This document shows positions 25,624 to 34,581 of a stretch of DNA of 40,242 nucleotides, piece after piece. The DNA comes from Terriglobia bacterium (lineage in GTDB: Bacteria > Acidobacteriota > Terriglobia > Bryobacterales > Bryobacteraceae): NCBI GenBank assembly GCA_021325235.1, contig JAJPHN010000022.1, forward strand, positions 1 to 40,242, read 5' to 3'. The notes under the pieces were generated by a model, which was not told where the DNA came from, ran no database searches, and was given only the letters and a program-made list of their open reading frames with translations. Both the position numbers and the translations under genes were made by a program. Positions within the stretch are counted from its first letter, which is position 1; every line of letters starts with the position of its first letter.

Positions 25624-26949
25624 TTAGTTGCTGGCCCGCAGGTCCTGATCGTTTTCGGCGAGCAGCTTGTCGATGATCGAGGTGAACTCGTGTTTGAGCT
25701 CGGTGTTGTATGGCCCACTGGCGGCACCTGCAAAACCGGAGTAAGTCGCTTTCACGCGTCCGTCTTTGCCGATGAAGAAGGTGGCTGGCCAGGTATTCAG
25801 ATTCACCGCCTGCGGTACTTTATCCCACATCTCATCGGGCGTGCCGGCGATCAGGTACGTGTACGGGATTTTGTACTGACTAATGAACGCATTCACGCGC
25901 GTGAGCGAGGCCTTTTGATCCGCCTCCTCGAAATCGAGCGCGACGATTTCGAGTCCCTTGGCGTGATACTTGTTGTACAGCTCGACCAGATACTTCGCTT
26001 CATCGTGGCAGTTCGGGCACCAGGTACCAGTCACGATCGCGAGCACGGCTTTGCCTTTGAACTTTGAGCTTTCGTTTGAAAGCAATTGGCCATGCACATC
26101 CGGGAAGTTATAGGCGAAAACTTCGTTAGGATCGCGAACGGTGGTGTGGGTCAGATAATTGGCCGGCTCGGGGAAGCCTTTGGCGCGGGCGACTTCGGGG
26201 CGGTAAGCGGTGAATTCCAAATTACGCGGCTCGGCGCGGAGGACAACGCTCAAGGAACCGTCTTTTTGCGGCGTGAGCAGAATCAGGCCGGGACGTGCAC
26301 CGTCGAAATGGCTCGCAACGAACTTGCCGTCCTGCCAGCTTCCGGTCAGGGCACCGGTATCGCCATCGACGCGCAGCACAGTCGTTTCGATTTCCGGCCC
26401 TTTCTGCTGGACGATGAGACGCCAGGATTTTTCACCCTTCGGCGAATCATGCGGGATTTCCCAGATGCCGTCGATATTGGGCACGTTTGCCACGGCTGCT
26501 GCGGTGGGAGCAATGTAACGCGTGGCATGGAACGGGCTGGCGACATCCTTGGGCTTACTTTCTGGCGACTGGCCGGGCGTGATGATGATCGCGCTGCGAC
26601 GGGTCACGATCAGCTGTCCATCTAAATCGCCATTCTGCACCTGAGCGGAGATGCTTGTGAGGTAATGCAGAAAGTTGAGGTGAAGCGTGCCGTTTTCGAA
26701 CGAGGCGCTCGTCGTTGTTTCGAAATCGTTGTCGCCGTTGTAGAGTTTGCCGGTGAGTTTATCGCCGCTGCCCGAAATGTCGAGCCGGAACGGAATCGTA
26801 ATACCGCCTTCGGTGATGGTTGCGGCCCAGCGGCCGTCCAGATTTTGCGGCGTGGCGGCGGGTGAAACCAATGCCGTTGCGCCAATTCCGAGAGCAAACA
26901 CGCTCACCGCACCGATGAGACGTCTTTTCGATATAGAGCTGATACTCAT
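25624..26949 (-). CDS. TlpA-like periplasmic thiol-disulphide protein with N-terminal beta domain
   Basis: A 441-aa exported protein. ATG 26949 (AAAGG upstream) overlaps the cytochrome gene by 4 bases and gives a basic-hydrophobic leader (SKRRLIGAVSVFALGIGATA). Residues ~30-250 contain two similar beta-rich segments (LDGRWAATITEGGITIPFRL and IDGIWEIPHDSPKGEKSWRL), perhaps a duplicated lipocalin-like or calycin fold. The C-terminal ~170 residues are a thioredoxin fold: VTGTWCPNCHDEAKYLVELY carries the CPNC redox pair, and WPATFFIGKDGRV has the cis-proline. Redoxin/AhpC-TSA type. The role is presumably reduction or delivery of thiols in the periplasm next to the c-type cytochrome; the substrate is unknown. 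Confidence 0.88.
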   Translation of the reverse strand: MSISSISKRRLIGAVSVFALGIGATALVSPAATPQNLDGRWAATITEGGITIPFRLDISGSGDKLTGKLYNGDNDFETTTSASFENGTLHLNFLHYLTSISAQVQNGDLDGQLIVTRRSAIIITPGQSPESKPKDVASPFHATRYIAPTAAAVANVPNIDGIWEIPHDSPKGEKSWRLIVQQKGPEIETTVLRVDGDTGALTGSWQDGKFVASHFDGARPGLILLTPQKDGSLSVVLRAEPRNLEFTAYRPEVARAKGFPEPANYLTHTTVRDPNEVFAYNFPDVHGQLLSNESSKFKGKAVLAIVTGTWCPNCHDEAKYLVELYNKYHAKGLEIVALDFEEADQKASLTRVNAFISQYKIPYTYLIAGTPDEMWDKVPQAVNLNTWPATFFIGKDGRVKATYSGFAGAASGPYNTELKHEFTSIIDKLLAENDQDLRASN

Positions 26950-28223
26950 GAGTTGCCTTTCTGTTGTGTGGAATTGCCCGGCTTGCGGCGAGCGGACTGT
27001 TTCCACTCCTGGGGAAGGTCCGGTTTCGTGGCCACAAGAATTTCGAAGATCGCGCGGCGATCCTCAGACGTGAGCGACGCGAAAAGAGGGCTCTGATCGC
27101 GTCCGGTCAGAATGTCGTAGAGCCGTTGATAGATGTACTGCTTCACTTTCGGCGGCAATGCGCCGAAATCTTCCGAGTAGATGAGATAACTGCACGGATA
27201 TTTGAAGATGCGCTTCTGCAGGTCGAAATCGCGCAGCGAACGGCCTGCGGGATCGCGCGGCCCGCGCGCGGCGAAATCACGCGCAAACGACGAATCACCC
27301 GCGATGGGACTGGTGAGCGGAATCTCGTTGGCGAAGAGCAGATAGCGGACCAACTCCTCGGCCGGCTGCTGAGCGTCGCTCCAGTCGTGATTCTCATACT
27401 CGGCGATTCGTGCGCGGTAACTTGCTTCGGTAATCAGGTTGTGCATCTGCGTCTGATGTGCAAGGACCATGAGCGCGACGATGTCGCTCGAATTGGTCAG
27501 ATAGTGTTTGCTGTCGACAATCTGGCCGATGGGCAGTGTGCTCTTGACACCTTGCGAGGGCGTGAGGGTATTGCCCATGTGCGCGGACGGAGCGTTGCGC
27601 GCGGTGACGAACCAGCCGCCCCAGCGGTCCGCAAGCGGCGTATCCTGTCCGTTGACAAATGCGGGCAATCCGGCGGCTGGATAGCCCGAAGGCCGCGTGA
27701 AGACGGAGCGCATCATCACGCCCGGGATCCCGCGAGTGGCGGGCGCGACATGGCACTGCACGCAATCGACCTCGGAGCGCTCGAAGCGCGGTTCTCCGGC
27801 TGGATTGTCGTCGAGGATGTAGAAGATCGCGCCCTGCACCGGATCGAACGAGACGAACTCGAGGAATTTGGCATCCTGCACGCGCCCGACATACACGTCG
27901 TCGTTGAAGTACAGAGCGCGCGGTTTTTGGGGCGAGATGTGGTTGAACTGAAAACTCGTTTTGGAAAAAACGAGCGTCTGCGAACTGACGGGAATACGCA
28001 GGGATTCGAGCACGGCGGGTAAATAGCCGAAGGTCTGGTCCCAGCGCAGTTTCGTTTCGCCGCGCTCGAGGCGCTGCTCAAGGCGCGCCACGGGATCGTC
28101 GAGCTTCTGCGAACGATAGTGAATCGGCGCATCCGCAAAAGGAAGATAGCCCTGGTTTTTCACGACGGCAGCGGAGGCAACGGCCACCAGCAGCGCAAAG
28201 GCGAATGGAACGCGGCGCTTCAA
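26946..28223 (-). CDS. Mono-haem cytochrome c-like exported protein
   Basis: A 425-aa protein starting at TTG 28223 that overlaps the TonB-receptor stop (TTGA), so it has a coupled non-ATG start. The leader is KRRVPFAFALLVAVASAAVV. One haem-binding motif CVQCH is at about residue 160, after PRFERSEVDCVQCH; the next His/Met candidates are in GIPGVMMRSVFTRP. Such single-CxxCH proteins of ~420 aa are found in Acidobacteriota, annotated as hypothetical or cytochrome domain proteins; I do not know a function. Conserved-looking segments include GRVQDAKFLEFVSFDPVQGA, FVTARNAPSAHMGN and IFKYPCSYLIYSEDFGALPP. The position between receptor and thioredoxin-fold protein suggests periplasmic electron transfer. 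Confidence 0.8.
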   Translation of the reverse strand: MKRRVPFAFALLVAVASAAVVKNQGYLPFADAPIHYRSQKLDDPVARLEQRLERGETKLRWDQTFGYLPAVLESLRIPVSSQTLVFSKTSFQFNHISPQKPRALYFNDDVYVGRVQDAKFLEFVSFDPVQGAIFYILDDNPAGEPRFERSEVDCVQCHVAPATRGIPGVMMRSVFTRPSGYPAAGLPAFVNGQDTPLADRWGGWFVTARNAPSAHMGNTLTPSQGVKSTLPIGQIVDSKHYLTNSSDIVALMVLAHQTQMHNLITEASYRARIAEYENHDWSDAQQPAEELVRYLLFANEIPLTSPIAGDSSFARDFAARGPRDPAGRSLRDFDLQKRIFKYPCSYLIYSEDFGALPPKVKQYIYQRLYDILTGRDQSPLFASLTSEDRRAIFEILVATKPDLPQEWKQSARRKPGNSTQQKGNS

Positions 28224-31200
28224 AACGTTATCCTTGTGCCGAGCTGCAGCATGCGCGGATTGTTGATCTGGCTGGTGATCAGGCCGAACTGGCTGTTAGT
28301 GAGCGTCGTGTTCGGAACGGCGAAATAGGGCGTATTGGTGGCGTTGAGCGCTTCGGCACGGAACTGCGCGCGAATGCGTTCCCGGATCGAGAATGTTTTG
28401 AAGATCGAGAGATCCCAGTTGAACAAACCCGGCCCGCGTGCGTCAATGAAGCGGCTGAGATTGCCGAAGGTGAAGGCCGGAGCTTCGGAGAAAGCCGCCG
28501 GATTGAGCCAGCCGTTGATGCGATCGTCGACAGAACCGTGCGTGACAGGCGAAATGCCGGTGGCGTTCGGCCGCTGATAACTCGCGCCGGTCACCGCGTT
28601 GTTGTTCGGTTGGGTGATTGAGAGCGGATAACCGGACTGGATCACGCCGAACGCATTCAGCGACCATCCGCCGACGGCGAGATCGAGCCAGCGATTACCG
28701 CCCAGAAAGCGTTTGTTGTAGCCGAATGGCAGCTCGTAGGTGATGGCGGAGGTAAAGCGATTCGGCACATCCTGCGTGGACAAACTCCACTCAGCGCCCA
28801 GATTGTACGCGTTCTGCGGACCCGAGGGCGATGTGATCTGGCTGGTGCCGGCGAGATTCAAACCAACGACATCGTCCGTGCTGCGCGACCAGGTGTACGA
28901 AGCGAGCAGGCTGAGTCCGTTAGCGAAGCGGCGCTCGCCGCGAATGTAGAACGAGTAGTAACGGCTCGCGGCGGAATCCGAATTCTGCAGAGTGACGGAT
29001 GTGTACTGCGGAAACGGCGAGAGCAATTGCGCTTGGCTGATGGTGGGCGTTCCAACTGTGCCTACGCCGCCGCGTCCATAGAACGGATTGGCGACTTTGC
29101 GGCTCAGTGCCGGCCCCAGCGCGAAGTAAGCCGGATCCAGCTGATCGATATTCTGTCCGTTCTCGAGCAGATGCAGCGAATGCGAGCCGAGCGCGCCAAC
29201 AGTTATCACGAATCCGGCTGGAATTTGCCGCTGCACTTCGAGCGAATACTGCTGCACGTAGCCGGAGGACTGTGTGGATGGCGAGAAGACCGTGATCGCC
29301 TGCCCGATGCCCGAGAGGCCGCCGAGCGTATTGCCGGTTGGCTGCAGCAGGCCGTTCGGATACGGATTGGAGAGCGTCGAGGCTGGCGTAAAGCCGCCGT
29401 CTGTGGAGGTGATGATGGACGTTGTCTGCGAGTAACCGATGGCGTTCTGGAAGTTGAAAAAGTTCGGCGCCCAGTAAATGCCGTAGCCTCCGCGGATGAC
29501 GGTCTTGTCGTTCCAGTTGTAGGCAAATCCGAAGCGCGGCGCGGGCTTGATGCTGCGCGGATCGCCGGTCTGACTCGGATTGCCGTTCACGCCGGCATAG
29601 AGCACTTCGCCGCGAACCGGCTGCCCGTTTATCGCAAGATTCAGCGGGCTCGCTGCATTGGCATTGAAGCCGGTGATCAGTTTGTTGTCTTGCTCGCGGA
29701 TGCCGGTTTCGTGTTCGAGGCGCAGGCCGAAATTAATCGTGAATTTTTGCGTGACGCGAAAATCGTCGTGCACGAAGCCGGCGTAGTAGCGCACGTAGTC
29801 GTCGAAGCTCGTGACGACGTTCATGCTGCCCGAGGTGGGATAGCCGAGTAGCAGTGTGGCGAGACTTGCGCCGGTGCCGGCGGTTGTGAACAAGGGATTT
29901 GCCTGCGTGAAGAGGGTTGAAAAGCCGAAGCTGCTGGGTCCGGCGAGGGGCGTGCCGAAGTCATGCAGGGTGCGGAAATCGAAACCCGCTTTCACCGTGT
30001 GCCTGCCTAAGAAGCGCGATGCAGTGACGTTGAAACTGCGCGAGTAGTAGACGTCCTGGTTGGCGCCGCCTCCACCGTAGCTGCTCAGATCCGACATCGT
30101 AATCGCCGGGAATGCCGGGTTCGGTGTTTCGGCGGCGAGCGATGCGGGCAGGCCGAGAGATGCCAGATTGAAACCGGCGCTCGCCTGCGTGCTGCGCGAA
30201 TAGAAGCGATTGAATCCCCAGCGAACGGTTACGACCGTTGCTGCATCGGGCACGATGGTGGCGTTGGCCTGTGTGGCGTCGATCTTGCGATCGCAGCAGT
30301 AGTTCTGATTTGGCGTGGCGGGATTGGGAAAGATGTTTGAGGGCCCGTCGGTCTCGAATGTCTTCTGGTGAATGTAAGAACCCGATGCCCGCAGCCAGGA
30401 AGTGAACTCGTGATCGAGCTTCCAGGTGCTCTGGTCGCCGCGATTGGGGTAGCTGCCGGTGAACGAATAATTCGGGGCGCCGTAGTAAGGCGTCGGAAGA
30501 TTCGGATCCGGATAATACGAAGCAATCGCCACGCCTACGGGGTTTAGGCGGGATGCCGGAATCCGATTCTGAACACCGCCGGCGCTGAAAGGCTGGCGCG
30601 TGCCGTTCGAGGCAGTCGTCAGCGGATCGTAGATGGTTTCAAGATTGCCGCTCTTGGTATAACTCTGCGAAAAATCGCCTTGCTTTTCGAGCGCAGTCGG
30701 CACGGAGAGCAAGTACGTGGCACCGTCACTCTGCCGGTAAGCTTCCGTTGTGATGAAGAAAAACGTTTTGCTGCGCCCGTTGTAGAGCTTCGGGACAACG
30801 ACCGGGCCGCCGAGAGAAAACGCCCAGTCGCGAAACGGCTGATCGGCGACTGGCTGTCCCGCTCGATTGGCGAAGAAGTTGTTGGCGAGCCAGTCGGTTT
30901 GACGGATATGCCCGACAGCGCTCCCGTGCAGATCGTTGGTACCCGAACGCAGGAACATATTTAAGGTGCCGCCGCCGGTGCGGCCGACCTCGGCGTCGTA
31001 GGTGCTCGCCTGTACTTTCAGCTCCTGCACGGCTTCGGGCGACGGCACCAGTACCGCGCGATTGGTCGAGTCCGTGATCGAGATACCGTCGACGAGGTAG
31101 TTATTGGTGCGCACCGGACCGCCCGCAATCGAGACCTGCGAATTGGCGTTCTGGTCCTGCATGCGGCCGAACTTGGGATTGCCGACAAACACCACCGACT

Positions 31201-31660
31201 GCGCGAGTTTGCCGGTGAAGAACGGATTGCGTCCGAGCAGCGGAAGGTCGGTGATTTTTTTCGAATCGATCAGCTGGCCGGTGGAAGCATCGCCGGTCTG
31301 CAGCTCGGGCGCTTGTTCGGTGACGTTGACCTGCTGATTGACCTGCCCGATCTCGAGCGTCACATCAACCGTCACGCTGGCCTGCGTGGCCACACCAACA
31401 CCAGCGCGCTCGAGCTTCTTGAAGCCCGCAGCTTCGGCCGTTATGGTGTAAGTCGCCGGAGTGACGGACGGAAAAACGTATTCGCCCGCGCCATCGGACA
31501 GCGTGCTGCGAACGATGTGCGTCGCTTCATCGGTGAGCGCGACGCGCGCGCCCTGAACGTTTGCGCCGCTCGCGTCCGCTACATGCCCGCGCAATACCCC
31601 TTGAAAGCTCTGGGCGCTCAACAGCCCCGAGAAAAGAACCAACCCCACTGCGATCCGCAT
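28220..31660 (-). CDS. TonB-dependent-receptor-like outer-membrane protein with carboxypeptidase-regulatory-like domain
   Basis: A 1146-aa protein starting at ATG 31660 with signal peptide RIAVGLVLFSGLLSAQS. An N-terminal Ig-like regulatory domain (GVLRGHVADASGANVQGARV to about residue 95) precedes the plug with ITDLPLLGRNPFFTGKLAQS and TNNYLVDGISITDS, then a long barrel ending RMLQLGTRITF, with a terminal Phe as in outer-membrane proteins. It is the same architecture as the receptor at 15596-18751, but the two differ clearly in sequence. It heads an operon in which the next two genes overlap by 4 bp, and a plausible sigma-70 promoter lies 87 bp upstream. The ligand is unknown. Confidence 0.9.
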   Translation of the reverse strand: MRIAVGLVLFSGLLSAQSFQGVLRGHVADASGANVQGARVALTDEATHIVRSTLSDGAGEYVFPSVTPATYTITAEAAGFKKLERAGVGVATQASVTVDVTLEIGQVNQQVNVTEQAPELQTGDASTGQLIDSKKITDLPLLGRNPFFTGKLAQSVVFVGNPKFGRMQDQNANSQVSIAGGPVRTNNYLVDGISITDSTNRAVLVPSPEAVQELKVQASTYDAEVGRTGGGTLNMFLRSGTNDLHGSAVGHIRQTDWLANNFFANRAGQPVADQPFRDWAFSLGGPVVVPKLYNGRSKTFFFITTEAYRQSDGATYLLSVPTALEKQGDFSQSYTKSGNLETIYDPLTTASNGTRQPFSAGGVQNRIPASRLNPVGVAIASYYPDPNLPTPYYGAPNYSFTGSYPNRGDQSTWKLDHEFTSWLRASGSYIHQKTFETDGPSNIFPNPATPNQNYCCDRKIDATQANATIVPDAATVVTVRWGFNRFYSRSTQASAGFNLASLGLPASLAAETPNPAFPAITMSDLSSYGGGGANQDVYYSRSFNVTASRFLGRHTVKAGFDFRTLHDFGTPLAGPSSFGFSTLFTQANPLFTTAGTGASLATLLLGYPTSGSMNVVTSFDDYVRYYAGFVHDDFRVTQKFTINFGLRLEHETGIREQDNKLITGFNANAASPLNLAINGQPVRGEVLYAGVNGNPSQTGDPRSIKPAPRFGFAYNWNDKTVIRGGYGIYWAPNFFNFQNAIGYSQTTSIITSTDGGFTPASTLSNPYPNGLLQPTGNTLGGLSGIGQAITVFSPSTQSSGYVQQYSLEVQRQIPAGFVITVGALGSHSLHLLENGQNIDQLDPAYFALGPALSRKVANPFYGRGGVGTVGTPTISQAQLLSPFPQYTSVTLQNSDSAASRYYSFYIRGERRFANGLSLLASYTWSRSTDDVVGLNLAGTSQITSPSGPQNAYNLGAEWSLSTQDVPNRFTSAITYELPFGYNKRFLGGNRWLDLAVGGWSLNAFGVIQSGYPLSITQPNNNAVTGASYQRPNATGISPVTHGSVDDRINGWLNPAAFSEAPAFTFGNLSRFIDARGPGLFNWDLSIFKTFSIRERIRAQFRAEALNATNTPYFAVPNTTLTNSQFGLITSQINNPRMLQLGTRITF

Positions 31661-31753
31661 TCACTCTCCAAAAGCATGTTTGGCTGAGCGACATGGCTTG
31701 CGTCTTCAGATCGCCTGGGTGCAACGGAGCCGGCTTAATCTCTGAATGTCTAT

Positions 31754-31782
31754 AGAGTACAGGATGATTGCGGGATCGTCAA
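31754..31782 (-). promoter_or_regulatory. Candidate sigma-70 promoter of the TonB receptor operon
   Basis: On the minus strand TTGACG (31782-31777) and TACTCT (31759-31754) are separated by 17 bases, with TATAGA just downstream as an alternative -10. Transcription would start near 31747, giving a leader of about 87 nt before ATG 31660. The -10 is only partly consensus. Confidence 0.5.
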
Positions 31783-31837
31783 GCGGAATAGAACAGAAAG
31801 AGTAGCTTTCGCCCCGGGAGGGCGCTCTGGCGGAGCC

Positions 31838-32626
31838 TTACTCGGCGGCGAGAATCTTTTTGGCGCGTGCCCAGGACTCGTCGCGCGCTTTCGCATCGGC
31901 AGGCTTGGCGTCGGGGGCTTCGCCGGCGCGCATAAACCCGTGACCGGCCCCTTCGTAAACGACCGGATCGTATTTCTTGCCCAGCTGCTGCATGTCGGTT
32001 TTGGTCTGGGGGATGGTGGCGTCGATACGCGAGTCGTTGCCGGCGTAGAAGCCGTAAACGGGAGCCTTGATGCGCGCCATCGCGTCTTTGTCTGGTGGCG
32101 GGCCATAGAAGACGAGCGCGGCGGCGAGATCCGACCGGTTGGTGGCGAAGCGAAAGCTCTGGCCGCCACCCCAGCAGAAGCCCGCGACAAACAGTTTGCC
32201 ATCGGCGGCAGGCAATTTCAGCGCGTAATCGGCAGCAGCATTCAGATCGGCGTTAATCTGGTCCGGTTTGAGATTGTGTATCGCTTCCATGGCCGCGCTC
32301 TGGTCGAAGCTGTTGGTGCGTCCGCCATTCGGACCCATGCCGGAGAGAAGGTCGGGCGCGATAGCGATGTAGCCGGCGGCGGCGAATTCATCCGCAGCCA
32401 GTTCGGCCCAGTCGGTTAAGCCGAAAATTTCGTGGATCACGAGCACAACCGGTGCTTTGCCTTTCACCTCGGGATAGGCGACGTATGCCTCGACGGATCG
32501 GCCGTCGTGTTTCACGGTGACGAACTCGCGATGGCGCGGCGATTGTTCGAGTTTTTGTTTAGCCCAGTCCTGCGCAAGGAGCGAAGTTGTGAGGAGTAGA
32601 AGCAGCGCGGCGTAACGAGTCATCAC
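31838..32626 (-). CDS. Dienelactone-hydrolase-family protein, exported
   Basis: A 262-aa alpha/beta hydrolase with a signal peptide (TRYAALLLLLTTSLLAQ). The fold-start APVVLVIHEIFGLTDWAELA and the nucleophile elbow GFCWGG carry the cysteine that defines dienelactone hydrolases. Asp is in FYAGNDSRID and the catalytic His in YEGAGHGFMRAGE, completing a Cys-Asp-His triad. Periplasmic location is unusual for the enzymes of aromatic degradation, but common for Acidobacteriota members, whose substrates are unknown. Met1 or Met2 could be the start. It sits 178 bp downstream of the second receptor's promoter region on the same strand, and after the ECF operon, from which 67 bp separate it. Confidence 0.9.
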   Translation of the reverse strand: MMTRYAALLLLLTTSLLAQDWAKQKLEQSPRHREFVTVKHDGRSVEAYVAYPEVKGKAPVVLVIHEIFGLTDWAELAADEFAAAGYIAIAPDLLSGMGPNGGRTNSFDQSAAMEAIHNLKPDQINADLNAAADYALKLPAADGKLFVAGFCWGGGQSFRFATNRSDLAAALVFYGPPPDKDAMARIKAPVYGFYAGNDSRIDATIPQTKTDMQQLGKKYDPVVYEGAGHGFMRAGEAPDAKPADAKARDESWARAKKILAAE

Positions 32627-32693
32627 TCTGTTTTACACCGATTGCAGCGAGCCGGGTTTTATGAGGTGCGCGGAGATGCTTTCGTTCTCGGGC

Positions 32694-33140
32694 TCAGTGA
32701 TGCTCGTGTTCGTCGACGAAGCGCAGCAGGGCTTCCGGCTTGACACGCACCTGTACAAACGTTGCGTCGTCGTTGTCGAGAGCGGTGATCAGCAGGTTGA
32801 GGTGCTTACCTTCGGTGCGTTCGTAGATGTTGGTGGCTTCGCCCTTCGAGGAGCGAATCCGAATCATGGGTTTCCAGCTGCCGCCGACGGTGGTGTCGGT
32901 AATGGCGCGGAAACGCATGCTGTCGAGATCGCCGCGTTCGAAGATGGCCAGGCGCATATCGGTAGTACCGGCGGGATGCCCGATCTGCACAACGAAGCGC
33001 GCAAAGCCTAAGAAGGGGACATGCACCTGCTGCGCGCCGCTTTCACGAGAAAACTCGCGCACCAGCCAATCGAAGTCGCTGGCGGGAAGAATGGCCGGCC
33101 AGAGCACGAGCGCACATAGCGAGAGGATATGGGTCCGCAT
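32694..33140 (-). CDS. Small exported DUF4252-like protein (second copy)
   Basis: A 148-aa protein with signal peptide RTHILSLCALVLWPAILPAS. Its C-terminal half aligns by eye with the DUF4252 protein encoded just upstream: W at the start, then RSSKGEATNIYERT against KSNKGENAGIFLHK, LLITALDNDDATFV against LVVIAAEPRELTIV, and VKPEALLRF against IKPEELSEL. I therefore read it as a diverged tandem duplicate, not an unrelated hypothetical. The ending DEHEHH is His-rich. It is separated from the upstream gene by 3 bp, and is the last gene of the second ECF operon. Function unknown; probably periplasmic. Confidence 0.78.
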   Translation of the reverse strand: MRTHILSLCALVLWPAILPASDFDWLVREFSRESGAQQVHVPFLGFARFVVQIGHPAGTTDMRLAIFERGDLDSMRFRAITDTTVGGSWKPMIRIRSSKGEATNIYERTEGKHLNLLITALDNDDATFVQVRVKPEALLRFVDEHEHH

Positions 33141-33143
33141 TAC

Positions 33144-33689
33144 TCATTCCTCCTCTTTCGAGCTTTTGCTTTCGCCGATTTTCGGAATACCCATGTGGCC
33201 GCCGAGTTCGCTCAATTCTTCGGGCTTGATGGGGCCGTTGATCATGACGATTGTCAGCTCGCGCGGCTCGGCGGCAATCACGACGAGCCCCTGGATTTGG
33301 TCGCCGGACTTGTGCAGAAAGATGCCCGCGTTCTCGCCCTTATTTGATTTCACGCCTACGATGCGCGTCCATTCGGGAGATTTCAGCTGTGCGCGGAGAG
33401 CATCGACATCGGAGATCGAATACTGGCCATCCTTATCGAACTGAAAACTGCGCACGTACACGCCTTTCAGCTTCGAGACGACCTTCTTGGCCTGTGCCTC
33501 GTCCTTGTCCTCGTTCGAGAGGAACTGGCTGGCCAGCTGGAGCATGGAAGCGTCGAGCGTGACATCGACGGTTTCGGTGGCGCGCTCGGCGAGCTTGTCG
33601 AAGCTCAGCGGGAATTTGACATCGTCGGCCGCGGCGCAGACAGATACGCCCAGCATGGCGGCGAGAATCGGACAGAGCAGAAATTTCAT
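33144..33689 (-). CDS. Exported DUF4252 domain protein
   Basis: A 181-aa protein with signal peptide KFLLCPILAAMLGVSVCAA. The mature part matches DUF4252 by pattern: FPLSFDKLAERATETVDVTL, LKGVYVRSFQFDKDGQYS, VDALRAQLKSPEWTRIVGVK, then SNKGENAGIFLH and LTIVMINGPIKPEELSEL. DUF4252 proteins are secreted, of unknown function, and often near ECF sigma factors in Bacteroidota and Acidobacteriota. The stretch after residue 160 ends SKSSKEEE, highly charged. Its ATG overlaps the preceding small membrane protein by 4 bp, so it is translated in coupled fashion with the sigma factor regulator. Confidence 0.87.
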   Translation of the reverse strand: MKFLLCPILAAMLGVSVCAAADDVKFPLSFDKLAERATETVDVTLDASMLQLASQFLSNEDKDEAQAKKVVSKLKGVYVRSFQFDKDGQYSISDVDALRAQLKSPEWTRIVGVKSNKGENAGIFLHKSGDQIQGLVVIAAEPRELTIVMINGPIKPEELSELGGHMGIPKIGESKSSKEEE

Positions 33690-34009
33690 TGCAGAACGGC
33701 CTCTTGCTTTTCGATTTTTTTAACGTGCAGCTGCACGTCGCGGAGTTCGGTTCCGGCGATCCGGAGCGCGACCATGAGCTGTTTCTTAGCGGCTTCGCCT
33801 TTTTCCCGACGAATATGCTGGCGATAGCCAAAGGCGGCCGAGAACAGGACAACGATCAGCGCGGCCGCCGAAGCGAAACGCCACCACGAGAAGACGAAAG
33901 AAGCCGGTTTGCGGGCCGGAGCCGTCCGCGCCAGCACACGCTCGACGAAATCAGGCGAAGGCTCGCGGCGGGCGAGCGCTTTGCGCAGCTCGTTTTCAAA
34001 ATCGTTCAT
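33686..34009 (-). CDS. Small single-span membrane protein, probable anti-sigma factor
   Basis: A 107-aa protein. The N-terminal ~45 residues (NDFENELRKALARREPSPDF, VERVLARTAPARKP) are helical and polar, then one membrane span at about 47-63 (ASAAALIVVLFSAAFGY) leaves a positively charged periplasmic or cytoplasmic segment and a helical tail (RIAGTELRDVQLHVKKIEKQ). It lacks a ZAS zinc motif, so it differs from the anti-sigma at 1157. Position between sigma factor and secreted proteins, with 4-bp overlaps on both sides, argues for anti-sigma function; this is by context only. Confidence 0.75.
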   Translation of the reverse strand: MNDFENELRKALARREPSPDFVERVLARTAPARKPASFVFSWWRFASAAALIVVLFSAAFGYRQHIRREKGEAAKKQLMVALRIAGTELRDVQLHVKKIEKQEAVLQ

Positions 34010-34581
34010 GCCTGGTCTCCCTGCGCGCCATCGCGGCCATTCGGGGCAGGTTCGCCCAGTCGCTTCTCCGTCTTCTTTCGCAATAGTTCGAGTGCGCGGG
34101 CGAGCTGCGTTTTGACGGTGGCGGGTTTCATGTCGAGTGTGCGCGCAATTTCCTCGATGTCCATATCTTCCTGATAGCGCAAAATAACGATCATGCGCGC
34201 CTTTTCGGGCAGCGACGAGACGATGCGTTCCAGGTATGAGCTCAGGAACGTGTCGTGAACGCGTTCGAGGGTCGACGGCTCAGCTGTCTCATCGAGGCTT
34301 GTCTCGGCTCTGCGCTTCGAACGCCGGGCGGCGTCGATGGCGCGATGGCTGGCGGTACGGCGGAGCCAGTGCGTAACATGTGCGGGCGACTTCATGGCGT
34401 GCCAGTTACGATGGAGCTGAAGAAAGACTTCCTGAGCCAGCTCTTCGGCGGCGGTACGATCGCGCAGGAAATGCCAGCCAATGCTGTAGACCATGGCTTT
34501 ATTGGCTTCGATCACGTCGGCAAAGGCAGGCAGCGGAAGGGCGGGATCGGCCGTGAGGTACGCGTCGAAGCTCGCCAGCAA
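34006..34581 (-). CDS. ECF-type RNA polymerase sigma-70 family factor (second)
   Basis: A 191-aa sigma factor beginning at TTG 34581 with an AGAGG-like element 5 bases upstream. Region 2 (VIEANKAMVYSIGWHFLRDR, AAEELAQEVFLQLHRN, HWLRRTASHRAIDAARR) and region 4 (LPEKARMIVILRYQEDMDIE, IARTLDMKPATVKTQLARAL) are complete. It should direct transcription of its own operon down to 32694. The start lies in one arm of a 13-nt near-perfect inverted repeat, which could fold in the mRNA and control initiation. It is divergent from the membrane protein at 34653, with 71 bp between the starts. The two ECF factors of the window are not close paralogues. Confidence 0.93.
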   Translation of the reverse strand: MLASFDAYLTADPALPLPAFADVIEANKAMVYSIGWHFLRDRTAAEELAQEVFLQLHRNWHAMKSPAHVTHWLRRTASHRAIDAARRSKRRAETSLDETAEPSTLERVHDTFLSSYLERIVSSLPEKARMIVILRYQEDMDIEEIARTLDMKPATVKTQLARALELLRKKTEKRLGEPAPNGRDGAQGDQA

